Positions 47,153-57,600 of a DNA stretch of 64,000 nucleotides are shown piece by piece. The translations under genes were made by a program, and so were the position numbers. Source of the stretch: Choristoneura fumiferana. Taxonomy: Eukaryota; Arthropoda; Insecta; Lepidoptera; Tortricidae. Position 1 is the stretch's first letter. Each line of letters begins with the position of its first letter. The notes beneath the pieces are model-generated. The model made no database searches. It had not been told where the DNA came from and was given only the letters and a program-made list of their open reading frames with translations. The stretch is from assembly GCF_025370935.1 (NCBI RefSeq), contig NC_133495.1, positions 1,231,440 through 1,295,439 on the forward strand, given 5' to 3'.

Positions 47153-47391
47153 GTAAATCGTCAATTACTGGCTACCTTTCAATAACTGGCTACCTTATAT
47201 ACTAAAAAAATAATAATTTATAGGTGACCAGAATTCATTTTAGTATAAGGTGAGCAGTTACTGAAGGGTGGCCGGTAATTGACACCTTGTACTAAAAATT
47301 TAGGTACTTTATTTACAGGTGACGAAAATTTATTTTTAGTGTAAGCTGGCCAGTCATTGAACGATGACCAGTAATTGACGATTTACCCTAC
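47153..47391. mobile_element. MITE with a duplicated arm, upstream of the secreted-protein gene
   Basis: Left end 'taaatcgtcaattactgg' is the exact inverse of the right end 'ccagtaattgacgattta'. A third, degenerate arm copy (47240-47287, 'ggtggccggtaattgacacc') lies inside. It ends 148 bp before the ATG at 47539. Confidence 0.7.
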
Positions 47392-47538
47392 TACAAAAAC
47401 AAGCCTATAATACTTATTCGTAGGTGCCACAACCGTGCATAACGTACCAAAACCAATTGCCTATACACATCCAATGTTAACACAAGTGTCTTCTACTTGG
47501 TGTAATTATCTTATTATATCTCCAACCGCGACGCCACC

Positions 47539-49929
47539 ATGTACAAATTAGCCGCTTTACTCTTTTTAACAACTGGTTTGGCTAAAATTATAAATCCTAA
47601 ATACGATTATATACAGTTTGAGCACTCGAATAGTCTCGTTCAGCTGAAGATTGCCTCTAAACCGGGACCTGTTGGGTCGGCTTGGGTTCTGAGGTTGGAG
47701 GGTGATGTGGACGCGCTGAAACTGAGGGCGGCGACTCCGACTGAGGTGGAAGAGGTGTTCCCTGCTTCGAAGTTTAATGATAGGTGAGGATTTGGACACT
47801 ATTTTTTATGGGTGTTTCACCTTAAGGGCCAAAGGCACTAAGGTGTCCAGGCCGGGTAATAAAACACGGATTTGAAAATATTTGTATTCAGGCGTAACAA
47901 CATTATAAAAAAAAAAAAACAACTAAATCGGTTCGGCGATTGAAGCGTAAAGAGGTAGGTAACAGACGGGCAAAGTTACTTTCGCATTAATGTATTGCGG
48001 GGTTGGCCAGAATAGGTAGATCTTTTTCCAGGCAGATGTTATGCCTGGTATGTCTGGGAAACTAAGGTTTGCCTCTCAGGTAGTGTCTTGGGTTCGATCC
48101 GAGGCTCGCACAAAATTAACCTATGCACAAAATTATACTTGAAATTTACCATGACCTTTTCGGTAAAGGATAATGTCGTGAGGAAACCTGAATAACCTGC
48201 GAACCAATTCAATGGTGTGTGTGAAATTCCCAATCTGAACTGAGTAACTGCAGCCCATGTCCTCTCTATCTGGGAGGAGGCTTGTATCTAGCCCACGATC
48301 AAGGTAGAGCGAGATTGTCTACACCGCTTCCGCGCCTCTCAAAAGGCATGGGGCCTATACCATAATTTTATTTTGCGTTGGAAGCTGGAAAGTGGCGCCT
48401 CTTGTCATCTGGCGCCTAGAGTGACCGCTTCTCTCGCTCCCCAGGGACGGCGCTGGCTGTGCCCAGCAGTGGGGCGTATATACGTAGCCCGGGAGTAATA
48501 TAATTGTTTGATTATTTTAGCCCCAGTCCTCGTCAAGGAAGACGTCTGAAGAAAGACGACCCAAACAAGTCGCCGATAACCGACGCTGCTCCGAAAATAA
48601 AGCCGAAAGATGCCGATGAGAAAGCAATGGTTTCTGAAATCATGAGAGCTATCAATAAATTTGCGTAAGTGTCGGTGGCGTAGAGTGAACATTTTCGTTA
48701 GGCACTTCGAAGAGTGAGAGAAGCGTGACGTGTGTTTTGGAACACCTCGCAGTTAGTGTTAGCGTCGTAGTCAGCTGGAAAGAAGGAACTCCTCTACGAT
48801 GTATGTACCGCAGTGGGGTCATGTTTTTCTGCACCTGACTGTACAAGTAGGGATTAGCTTAGCTATACCTCCTTGTCATCACTGGCGTCACGCAAAGAAA
48901 GGTTTTGATATCATAAAAGCATTTTTAAAATACCTGAGGTAAGGGTCTATTCCGTAATGTTTGTCAATGTCGTATTGTTCGTTAGACAATACGGCCTCTG
49001 GCCCTATAAGGCCTTCTACGAAGTGAAAAATTCGAGCTTCGTATCTTGCCGTCCCGCTGACTAAAATTATTTAATAAAAGAGTGAGAGGGACGCTACGAT
49101 ACGAACTTCGATTTTCGAATTTCGTAGTAGCCCTCCAGTTTTTTTCTGGCTGTATTTTTGTTGAATTGTGTTGACATCCAACATCCAACCGACATAAGTA
49201 CCTAAAGCGCCCGGGCGCTCGGGATCGCATACACCATACACCATCTTTTTTAAAGTGAAAACGATTCTGATCCCAATGCGTTCCCAATAAGGCCACAGAA
49301 GCCGTATCGCCTAACGTTTCTGAAGCTCGCGATCGCTATCAAATGACAGTTTTGTATGTGAAATGCGAGCGTCAGAAACTCGTCAGAAACGTTAAGCAAT
49401 ACGGCCTCTGTGTCTTAAAGAAGTTACATATGCGTAGCTCCAATGACAATTCTTGTTTTTGATCCGAATCCGCAACAGTAGTACTACTGATGTACTACAG
49501 TACTCTACTACTGATGATGATTTAATTTCTAGTTTGACCACCAACACCGAGCCTGATGCATACTTACCAGAAGATGGCCAAAACAGTCCCTCGCTACAGG
49601 TTTGTAACGTCTACTTTATTAGGTAGATAAATTTGCATTTCTATGCTCATTTTTGAAATGGTAGTTGATAATTTCTTATAAGTGTATTGAATTATTTACA
49701 GTTGTATTTCAAAGACACACACACATCGCTGGTTGTAAAAGCGGAAGGGAGAAGGTGGCAATACGTGATCGGACCTCCGGCTCTCTTCCCCGAGTGGTTT
49801 TACGAGGAGCACACGTCCGACGGCCGAGACTCGCAAGGCGCCTTCGTAGAAATACCGAAAAGCGTTAAAATGGAGTTTTATAGTACTCTGTTCCATATGT
49901 TAACTATGTTTTTGAGTTTCCCCGTCTAA
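47539..49929 (+). CDS. Predicted secreted protein, unrecognised, complete, 4 exons
   Basis: Exons 47539-47783, 48521-48664, 49533-49599 and 49702-49929 join in frame (phases 2, 2, 0) to give 227 aa and a TAA stop. All introns are GT-AG. The ATG sits in a good context (gccaccATG). The N-terminus MYKLAALLFLTTGLAKI looks like a signal peptide. The rest is soluble: a segment with PVGSAWVLRLEGDVDALKL, a basic/acidic stretch from exon 2 (RQGRRLKKDDPNKS), a Pro/Asp-rich exon 3, then SLVVKAEGRRWQYVIGPPAL and FPEWFYEEH. There is no cysteine anywhere, odd for a secreted insect protein. The end is hydrophobic (STLFHMLTMFLSFPV), so C-terminal membrane attachment is possible. I recognise no family. Intron 1 holds an old SINE; intron 2 holds two palindromic elements. 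Confidence 0.8.
48040..48310 (+). mobile_element. Diverged tRNA-derived SINE in intron 1
   Basis: Old copy: 'gggttcgatccgaggctcgc' B-box region, 'tgaggaaacctgaataacc' and 'caatggtgtgtgtgaa' match the SINE at 23924 with many changes. A tail fragment ('gtgcccagcagtggggcgta') lies at 48457-48480, 40 bp before exon 2. Confidence 0.65.
49008..49134. mobile_element. PAL-1 palindromic element, copy 8
   Basis: From 'aaggccttctacgaag' to 'ttcgaatttcgtagtagccc' in intron 2 of the secreted-protein gene. Confidence 0.7.
49291..49412. mobile_element. Short inverted-repeat element
   Basis: 'gaagccgtatcgcctaacg' and 'cgttaagcaatacggcctc' pair as termini, inner 'aagctcgc' and 'gcgagcgt' as well. Similar ends are at 48968-49000 ('acaatacggcctctgg'). 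Confidence 0.55.
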
Positions 49930-50277
49930 TAGCGAGCGATAATCCCTTTACTTTCCATCATTCTATTAAATTTTAAATTAATTAATTTTATTCATCATTA
50001 ACCAGACACCAAACCAAAACCACACCAGACGCAAAACTAAAAAAGAAAACAAGTTTAGTATTCTAGAACTGTTTAAAAGTAACTTCAACACTTGGGAACC
50101 ATTTAAAATCGTGACCAGCCCAAAAATTTCAGTAATGCGTCTGACAAACATAACCTTCTTTCGGGCAAACGATCGGGTAAAAAAACATTGTTTTAAAATT
50201 AACCTCATAACCGCAAGTGTCTTATAAATAGAATGAGGCGCATACCTACTGGAAAATAGCAATCCATCTACATAATC

Positions 50278-50340
50278 ACTATCCGGGATATGTCCCAGTG
50301 CTAGGCACAGGCCTCCTATCAGAACAAGAGGGCTTGCTTA
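50278..50340 (-). mobile_element. SINE tail fragment
   Basis: 'gtcccagtgctaggcacagg' and 'cctatcagaacaagagggct' correspond to the 3' part of the tRNA-derived SINE in minus orientation. Confidence 0.6.
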
Positions 50341-50566
50341 TTTCAGCGCTTTTTGGAAGGTAAAGGTTTTAAAGTTCAAATACAAAACCACGATAAATTT
50401 TCAATTGTTTTATTGTTATTAAGTGAAAACTATATCAATGAACAATAGTCTTACCTAACCAGTACATTTCATTTAAACATTTATAAAGAAATCTAACAAA
50501 AATTAAAATATTCCTTCTTTAATTATGGTAATTAAGTATTACACGATTGTATGAAATATATAATGG

Positions 50567-50572
50567 AATAAA
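50567..50572 (+). terminator. Candidate polyadenylation signal of the secreted-protein gene
   Basis: AATAAA about 640 bases after the stop codon. The distance is long, and the SINE fragment at 50278 lies between, so support is weak. Confidence 0.25.
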
Positions 50573-50734
50573 AACAAAAAAATAGCTTTCATTAAACGCT
50601 TCTACTTCACACGTGTATTTTTATTAACCAGAGATATTTGAAAGGCATTTCAACATACATATGAATTGCATTAATGGTTTTCCATCTTATTTTATCGGAA
50701 AAGTTCGTATATAGTGCTAAGTAAGTTTCTTGCG

Positions 50735-50845
50735 GCGCATTCTTCTTGGCAATGATGGTCTTTCCGAAAGCGCTGGTAGTTTAAAAAATGACGTGTAAAA
50801 GTGCCCATTGCGGCCTATTTACTGAATAAATCATTTGAATTTGAA
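50735..50845 (+). mobile_element. LINE-type 3' tail fragment
   Basis: 'ttgcggcgcattcttcttgg' and 'aaaagtgcccattgcggcct', ending in 'aataaatcatttgaatttga', resemble a common lepidopteran LINE 3' end. An inverse fragment ('agaagaatgcgccgcaagaa') lies at 56092-56111. Confidence 0.5.
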
Positions 50846-51411
50846 TTTATCTAAATTAGCTTGAGTATCCATCATCCAGCTGTATATTTTTCATGTTGAC
50901 ATTTGACAGTAAATAATAAAGTTCCTTAACCCCTCGAGCAACCCAGGCAGATACACGTATGCCTAACGCCACCTGTCAGTGACCAAAAAAAAGTCAGTGA
51001 GAGCGACTCTCGCAGTTGCAGACAAACTTCGCTAGGCGCTTGGTGCAACTCCGGGGCGCTCGACGGGTTAATAATGGACATGAAAATGCAATCGCTTGAC
51101 ACTTCGGGTGCCGTCGTATTCCGATTGAAATCCGACCTTTCCCGATGGAGAATCATTATGCAATTCATCTGTATAGTTATAGTGCGAAATGCTTTTACAT
51201 GTCAAAGCCTTTATGACATATCACATAAGATTGATTTTTACTTGGCCTGTGTAAAAACTTTTTTCACTACATCTATACCTAAATATTACTTTACTCTATA
51301 AAAATATACTCTGGCTACTCAAAATACAACTTTCAGGAACCTATCCATCCGCCATCAAGATTTTTGGTTGACTTTTTTTTAGAGCTACGCAAAGAAATGA
51401 TTAGTGTCCAA

Positions 51412-51535
51412 CTAGAATGTTAATACCTCGGGACTCGTCTGTTTTTTTTTTCTTTTTCCTGAAGATTCAAAAGAGAAAGAAAAAGAAAACCTATCTTCTG
51501 TTTTGAATTCCGAACGACATTAGCAAACTATACCT
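51412..51535 (+). repeat. Direct repeat G, copy 1
   Basis: 'tagaatgttaat', 'cgggactcgtc', 'agagaaagaaaaagaaaacc' and 'gaattccgaacgacat' recur in order at 52397-52517, 1 kb away. Confidence 0.7.
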
Positions 51536-51585
51536 TGACAAGTTGTGCATGACATTCGGTAGAACCCTGTTATAGTCAGCATTTG

Positions 51586-51850
51586 ACGACCGGGTGGCTA
51601 CATGGTTAGAGAACCTGACTATGAAGCTTGAGGTCCTGGGTTCGAATCCCGGCCGGGGCAGATATTTGTGTGAATAACACGAATGTTTGTTCTCGGGTCT
51701 TGGATGTTTAATATGTATTTAAGTATGTATTTATCTATATAAGTATGTTTATCCGTTGCCTAGTATCCATAGTACAAGCTTTGCTTAGTTTGGGACTAGG
51801 TCAATTGGTGTCAAGTGTCCCATGATATTTATATATTTTATATTTATTTA
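51586..51850 (+). mobile_element. Second tRNA-derived SINE family
   Basis: Head 'cgaccgggtggctacatggt' (A-box) and 'ctgggttcgaatcccggccg' (B-box), then a body with 'ttgttctcgggtcttggatg' and 'tgggactaggtcaattggtg' and an AT-rich tail. Not a functional tRNA gene; the head lacks a complete acceptor pairing. Confidence 0.8.
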
Positions 51851-52263
51851 TCAAAAAAATGTTGATAAGGACAGCAGAGGCTCCCTGCGACAGAGATGTA
51901 CCGAGTGTTACATAAACTTGTCAAAGTATATTTTAATTGTAAATAAATCACTTCCATATTTTTTCCAGTCCTGCTGCATGACCTAAACGACATGACATAA
52001 ACGTCATACCTAACAAAGTTTTTTAAATTTTCTTTAGCGCGCACTGGTATGTTTATTCAGACGAACGATAGGTCCCCTTATACCTATACAATATACGTAA
52101 TTAATATGAAAATGAAAATAATAATAATCCCCAAAAAGAACATCACCTCATTCATTGCCCTATATTGAGCAACGATCGATTATCTAATATATAATTTAAG
52201 ATTATATCTCCATTTCAATATACGCTATCTTTAACCCTCGGCGCAAAAAGACAGGTGTTGTAC

Positions 52264-52392
52264 AGTCAACGTCATAAATAAGTGATAACTTTTCTGCCTT
52301 GTCATTTAACGTCATGTTTGAAAAGACATGAAATTGTGTACCGACTGAAAGCGGCAACGTACAAAAGTGATAACTTATGTATGACGTTGACT
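52264..52392. mobile_element. 129-bp MITE with 29-bp terminal repeats
   Basis: 'agtcaacgtcataaataagt' and 'acttatgtatgacgttgact' are near-perfect inverses. It ends next to copy 2 of direct repeat G. Confidence 0.75.
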
Positions 52393-52396
52393 TTAC

Positions 52397-52517
52397 TAGA
52401 ATGTTAATGTCGCTCGGGACTCGTCGGTTTTGTTCGTTTGAGGATTCAAATGAGAAAGAAAAAGAAAACCGATATTAAGATATTATGTTTAGAATTCCGA
52501 ACGACATAAGCAAAATA
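52397..52517 (+). repeat. Direct repeat G, copy 2
   Basis: Second copy of 51412-51535, about 80 percent alike by eye. Confidence 0.7.
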
Positions 52518-52944
52518 GTTTAAGTGTATCTGTGTGTCTGTTCGTAGCTCCTCGACGAATGAATGATGTTTTTTTTTATATATAGTATACATTAGTAAGA
52601 ATTTTTTGCTCGAAAACGAATGCTTCCGAAACATTCGCCAAAAAGGACTGTCCGTTACAACAATGCCGAATACAGGCACCAAGTGTTAAATATGATTTTT
52701 ATTATATTATAATATTCATAATCTAACTTTACGCCGTCCGAACGTAATATCCGAAAATTACAATTTTGTAATAAATAGATAAAAAGGCATTTCCATTTAT
52801 ATAATGCCAAATTTTGGCATTTTTCAATGGTAATAATCCCTAATTTATGATAAACTTACACAAAATCACAAGGCGTTCATTCGATTTTATCAACTAAGAC
52901 TTCTCATACATATTGTTAGTGCAAAATCATAAAAAATGATATAT

Positions 52945-53495
52945 TCAATTATACATTTTATATGGATGATTAGTTAGCATATTATCTCTATTATTAGTTC
53001 TTAAAATATTGTCTAAGAAGTAAGTAAATACCATCGTATTTAGGAGACTGTAACCGACCACAAACTCATGCTTAGGCACAAAAATGCTCATAATAATATT
53101 CGCTGTCGACTCTACGTCTCCCGTAAGAATACAATTAAATGATACAGGCGCAAATGGATATTCAGCGTTACTGCAGTTTTTTTCGTCATCAACGTTTCGG
53201 CAAGTATTATTTAAAGAACGATGCTCAGGTTTTTTTTTATGAAAACTAAAGACACCGATGCTATACAGCGTGATCAAAATGCTTGCGACGTGTCCTTCCG
53301 TTATGTTACTAAACGTGGGTTAGTAATGACGTTTAACCGACCGTTAAAAACACTCGAATATTCGCCTAAATATCCAAACAGAAATGAAATAGTCAATATA
53401 AAAAAATAGGCCACTATTAAGTGGTACTCATCACCAGTAAAAGACAAGAAATTGTTGCAATACCTATGCATAAGGCATATTAGTTGATCATGCAT
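52945..53495 (-). pseudogene. Unrecognised membrane-protein-like reading frame, broken once
   Basis: On the minus strand an ATG frame 53495-53301 contains the hydrophobic VAYFFILTISFLFGYL and stops. An overlapping frame, open from about 53320 to 52945, continues with hydrophobic ILITLYSIGVFSF, three spaced cysteines and a long protein-like stretch (VPKHEFVVGYSLLNTMVFTY). The two look like one gene broken by a small indel near 53310. I do not recognise the family. A chance frame in AT-rich DNA is possible but the composition looks protein-like. No intron signals noticed. Confidence 0.35.
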
Positions 53496-53562
53496 TAGAA
53501 GTGTTCAGTAATAATTAGATACATGTTGTGAATCGATATTAAACTTATTACCACACAATAGG

Positions 53563-53640
53563 GTAGGGGTGGCCAACTTGATTAGACCCAAGATCTACTG
53601 TTTACTGACGAAACCCTAAGCGATCTACCAATTACATACT
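53563..53640 (+). mobile_element. hAT-like terminus
   Basis: 'taggggtggccaactt' followed by 'aagatctac' and 'aagcgatctacc' resembles the end of hAT-type non-autonomous elements (CAGGGGTGGCCAAC). No opposite terminus found nearby. Confidence 0.35.
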
Positions 53641-54692
53641 TCTCGAACTATTCTGTTGCATTTAAGATTGTTTAGTTGTAGTTGGTTAGGGTCACGGGAC
53701 CAGATTTGTCGCTGCAAGCGAGCGTCGAGCGGCTAGATGAGGTTGCACCTTTAAAGCCAATTGTCACAAATTGCAAACTTTAATTTTGTATGTAATCTTA
53801 TTTAATGTGTTTTGTGGCAACAAACGTTTTTTTCTTACAGAATAGTTCAGTATTTATATTTTTTACCTTACCACGATCGACTGGACTAATAGTCGGAAAT
53901 TAGACTACTTTCAACTAACTATAACTGATGTTTAGTAGCTTCTTGTAGCAAATTTAAATTTAAGAAACGGAAATTCAATCCTCATACGAAACTGTGAGAA
54001 GTTTCTGAAATTTTCCTATGTGAAAAATTCTGCAATTTTGGAAAGTTTTCTTTGGCACATCAGTGCTTATGGCACCATGGCCGTCGAGTTTGCAAGTGGG
54101 CCAATCAACTTTTTTACCGACACTAATCTGTCCGCGACATTTTTCAAACAATTGTAGATTTTTGTAAGTAAACATGTTTTTTCTGTAATTTAATAGATGG
54201 TGTACATGAATACATGCCATCCTACGTAAGTTCAACCTATTAAACCGTGAAATATCTTGTTGGAAGTATGATTTTTCGGTAACGCCAGAGACAATTTTGG
54301 TAACGCAGGAGACGCCCAAAGTGTCGATAAAATAGTTGATTGGCCCAAGTATTAGGGAATATTACCTACTGCAATGTTCTGCCGTCAGAATGCAGCACTA
54401 GCACAAACCGTAAATAGTTTTAAGAGTATCTTAAATGTTTTTTAAATATCCGCAGGTTGTCATAATATCATAGTACGAGTATATCAATTATTTTTTTGGA
54501 AAATATAGCTCTATCGTTGCTATCGATGTAAATAAAATATGTCATGATCTTGATACATCATGGCGACAAACTATAAAGAGACTTGACGTCGTCATGGCAG
54601 TTTGTTTACGGTCTGTGCTAGAGTCGCCCCCTGCGGAGAGCTTTGCGTAACATTCCGTATTACAGCGTGATAGAACTAAGCAGAGTGTTAGT
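53641..54692. other. Spacer and 3' flank of HGSNAT
   Basis: No gene recognised. A minus-strand frame at 54319-53975 has no known motif and no splice context. No clear polyadenylation hexamer close after the HGSNAT stop on the minus strand. Confidence 0.4.
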
Positions 54693-57600
54693 TTAGAGCG
54701 TGATGAAGATCCGTTTCCGGTGCAATGCGACGGCGACAGCGAGCCAGAGCAGCATGGCGGCGGCGTGCGTGGCCAGCAGCTGCGCGTGCGTGGCGGCCGG
54801 CACGTGCACGTGCAACGGGAAGTGGCGCTTTAGGAGCTCGCTGCCGATGTACAGGAACAGAGCGTTTTGACCTAAAGGTGTAAAATTAAATTTGATTTAA
54901 TTAATCCGTAATGCCAATGTTTAATTGATTCCAGCCGTGGTGGCCTAGTGGTTTGACCTATCGTCTCTCAAGCAGAGGTTCGTGGGTTCATACCCCGGCC
55001 CGCACCTCCCGCACCCGCTCCCGGGAAAGGACATAGGATAATTTTGGGAAATAAAAAAATTGACAAATACCATATTGCACGTTTGTGCCATGGATGAAAA
55101 AGTAGTGGTAGCAACAAAGATATGGATACAGCCAAAGTGATGTATTAATATCTTTGTTGCTGACTGTACAATCTAGGGTGTAAGACCACATTATTTACCT
55201 GATGGTACATACATTAAGACGTGGTGGCCTAGTCCGTGGCCAAATCCGGACTAGCACCTCTGAGTTTTTCGAAATTCATGTGCGGAGAAATTCAATGGTG
55301 CGTGTGAAGTTCCCACGCATGGGAACTACGGCCCGGTACCTTTCATTTTGAGAGGAGGCCTGTGCCCAGCAGTGGGACGTATATAGACTAGGATGATGAT
55401 GAATTGATGATGTTAAACTCACCAGCGTAATACAGCGGCCGGCCGCCCCACTTCATCTTCAAGTCAACCAGGAAGTACAGCACGGCTTGCAGCCCGAAGG
55501 CCAGGGCGGCGGTGACGAGGCAGTAAGACACGGACCACAGGTTCTTGTTGATCGGGATGACGCCGCCGTTCCGGGAGAACATGGCGAGGGCGCCGCCCGT
55601 CACGCCGAACACCAGCGACCAGAATACCCAGCGCATTATGCGGGCCCTGACAAAATATTTTTTCACACATCTTCAGAAAAGTAACTTTTCCTCCCTGACG
55701 AGAGGGAGCAAAGTGCAACTTTTCTGTTCAAGGCTTTTCTAAGTGTTTTATTGCAAATGCCATTTTTTGAAGTTGATAATTGTAAAGCCTCGCCATTTTC
55801 TATGCTGATTGTTCTTTAATAATAGTTAAAATATTTTTTTTTCAAGTTTCTTAATGCTCGGTGTGAAAAGTTGTATGAGCCACTCGGGAGCAAAATTATT
55901 TTCATCTTGGGCGTTAACACTTGAATCCCTCATTACGCTCAGGATTCTATTGCAGAATCCTTCTCTACATTCTGGATTCAATGTACGCCCTCGCCGTAAA
56001 TACACCATTTTGCTCCCTTGTGACACAAATAACTATTTCACCTCAGCACCTCAACAAACAGGCAGGGTTTGCTATTAAAAATAAGTGAGCAAGAAGAATG
56101 CGCCGCAAGAAACTTGGCAGAAACTTGTTTTTACAAGCTTTTATTTAGTTTCACCTGTCCCGATGTCTGTCTGTACTTAATCAAATATTGAAAGTTAAAT
56201 TTGACCAACTTTCAGTAGTCAGATTGACTTGAAATTTGGAATACTTATGTTAATCGCGTGACATTACAATAATCTAGTAGCGACATCCTGGTAGTCCAGC
56301 CAGGATCGTCTCCGCAGGACGGAACTCTTCAACGGTTAACGGTCGACTTGAAATTTGGTACGCAAATGTGTTTGGGTGACAATGCAAGTACAGTCAGCAA
56401 AAAAAGCTTGTATTATAAATGAAATTTTTATGTTTAGGTTATTTAATTTTTAGTTTTTTGCCATCTCGGTTAGGGACCCTATAAACCGGTGCTATACCTG
56501 GCGTGGTTATAAGCGAGCATGATCCTTGTGGCGTGGGCGCCGGCCTGCACGACCAACAGTCCCGACAGTATCCCGAGCAAGCCTTCCGGGTCGTGCGGCA
56601 GTCTTGTGTGGTACACGTCGCGGAAGGTGCCCTTCTGGTACAGGTGAGATTCGCCGAGGATCAGTCTGGAAAGGACACGGTCATTAATCTATTTTTCTTT
56701 TTATAATCTAAAACCATTTTGATATAAGGTAAACGTACGAGTGCCCGTCACTATAACAATAGTGACGGGCACTCTACTTGAGGTGGTAGGAACCTGTGCA
56801 AGTCCGCCCGGATTGCTACCACCAATCTGCTCCGCTATCCTGCCGTTGAAGCAGCAGTGCTTGCATTGTTGTGTGTATGACAGCCGGTGAAAATTACGCA
56901 CGTGAGGTATCCCATCTTAGGCCTCTAGGTTGGCAACGGCGTCTGCAATACCCCTGGTTGTTGGCAGATGTTTATGGGCGGTGGTGATCTCTTACCAATC
57001 AGGAGACCCACTTGCTCGTTTTGCCATCCAGTCGTATAAAAACAAAAAATGGCATCTTTAAATTTTATGTTAGTTAGCAATAGAGCAGGGTGTCGTCTAT
57101 TGGGCATTAGCGGGTCGAGTCTCGGACATCTACCTTAAATGTTTTTTTTTTTATCGTGAGACTAGATTCCATTTTTGACGACATTCAGGACGGACAGTTT
57201 TCTTTGTTGGTTTATTTCAAATAGGTATTTTTGCTTGGTAGTATAATTTCGAGTGGTTGTTTTCTATTTGTAGACCTTGTATAATCTGAAATGACGTGAC
57301 CCACCGCCGCATTTACGCACATGAGCAAATTTAAAATACAGACGGCATACACACATAAATGGCATCGTTATTTGTCAATCTGTACCCCCTTATACTCGGA
57401 GAGTTTGTCGGATTTGTTGACCAACTAGTCATAATTGATCTCAACGCGCGAGAGAGCGGACATCTTGTTTCATACAACGCGCCAGCACTGCTCCGTACAG
57501 TGAACATTGTCGGATTTATCATGCGATTTGTCGATCGTGATGTTTTCGCACACTGATCATAGTTCACCGAATAGTCAGCGCTCCCAAACAGATGAAGAGC

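Noticed and set aside
51590..51662. tRNA gene
   Set aside because: tRNA-like head of the second SINE family, followed by the SINE body.
55464..55718. Alternative frames over 55423-55646
   Set aside because: High GC of a real HGSNAT exon opens shadow frames; the HGSNAT frame has conserved motifs and splice signals.
57359..57556. Plus-strand frame MASLFVNLYPLILGEFVGF, 65 codons, within an HGSNAT intron
   Set aside because: No recognisable motif, no supporting signals; likely chance, though a nested gene cannot be excluded.
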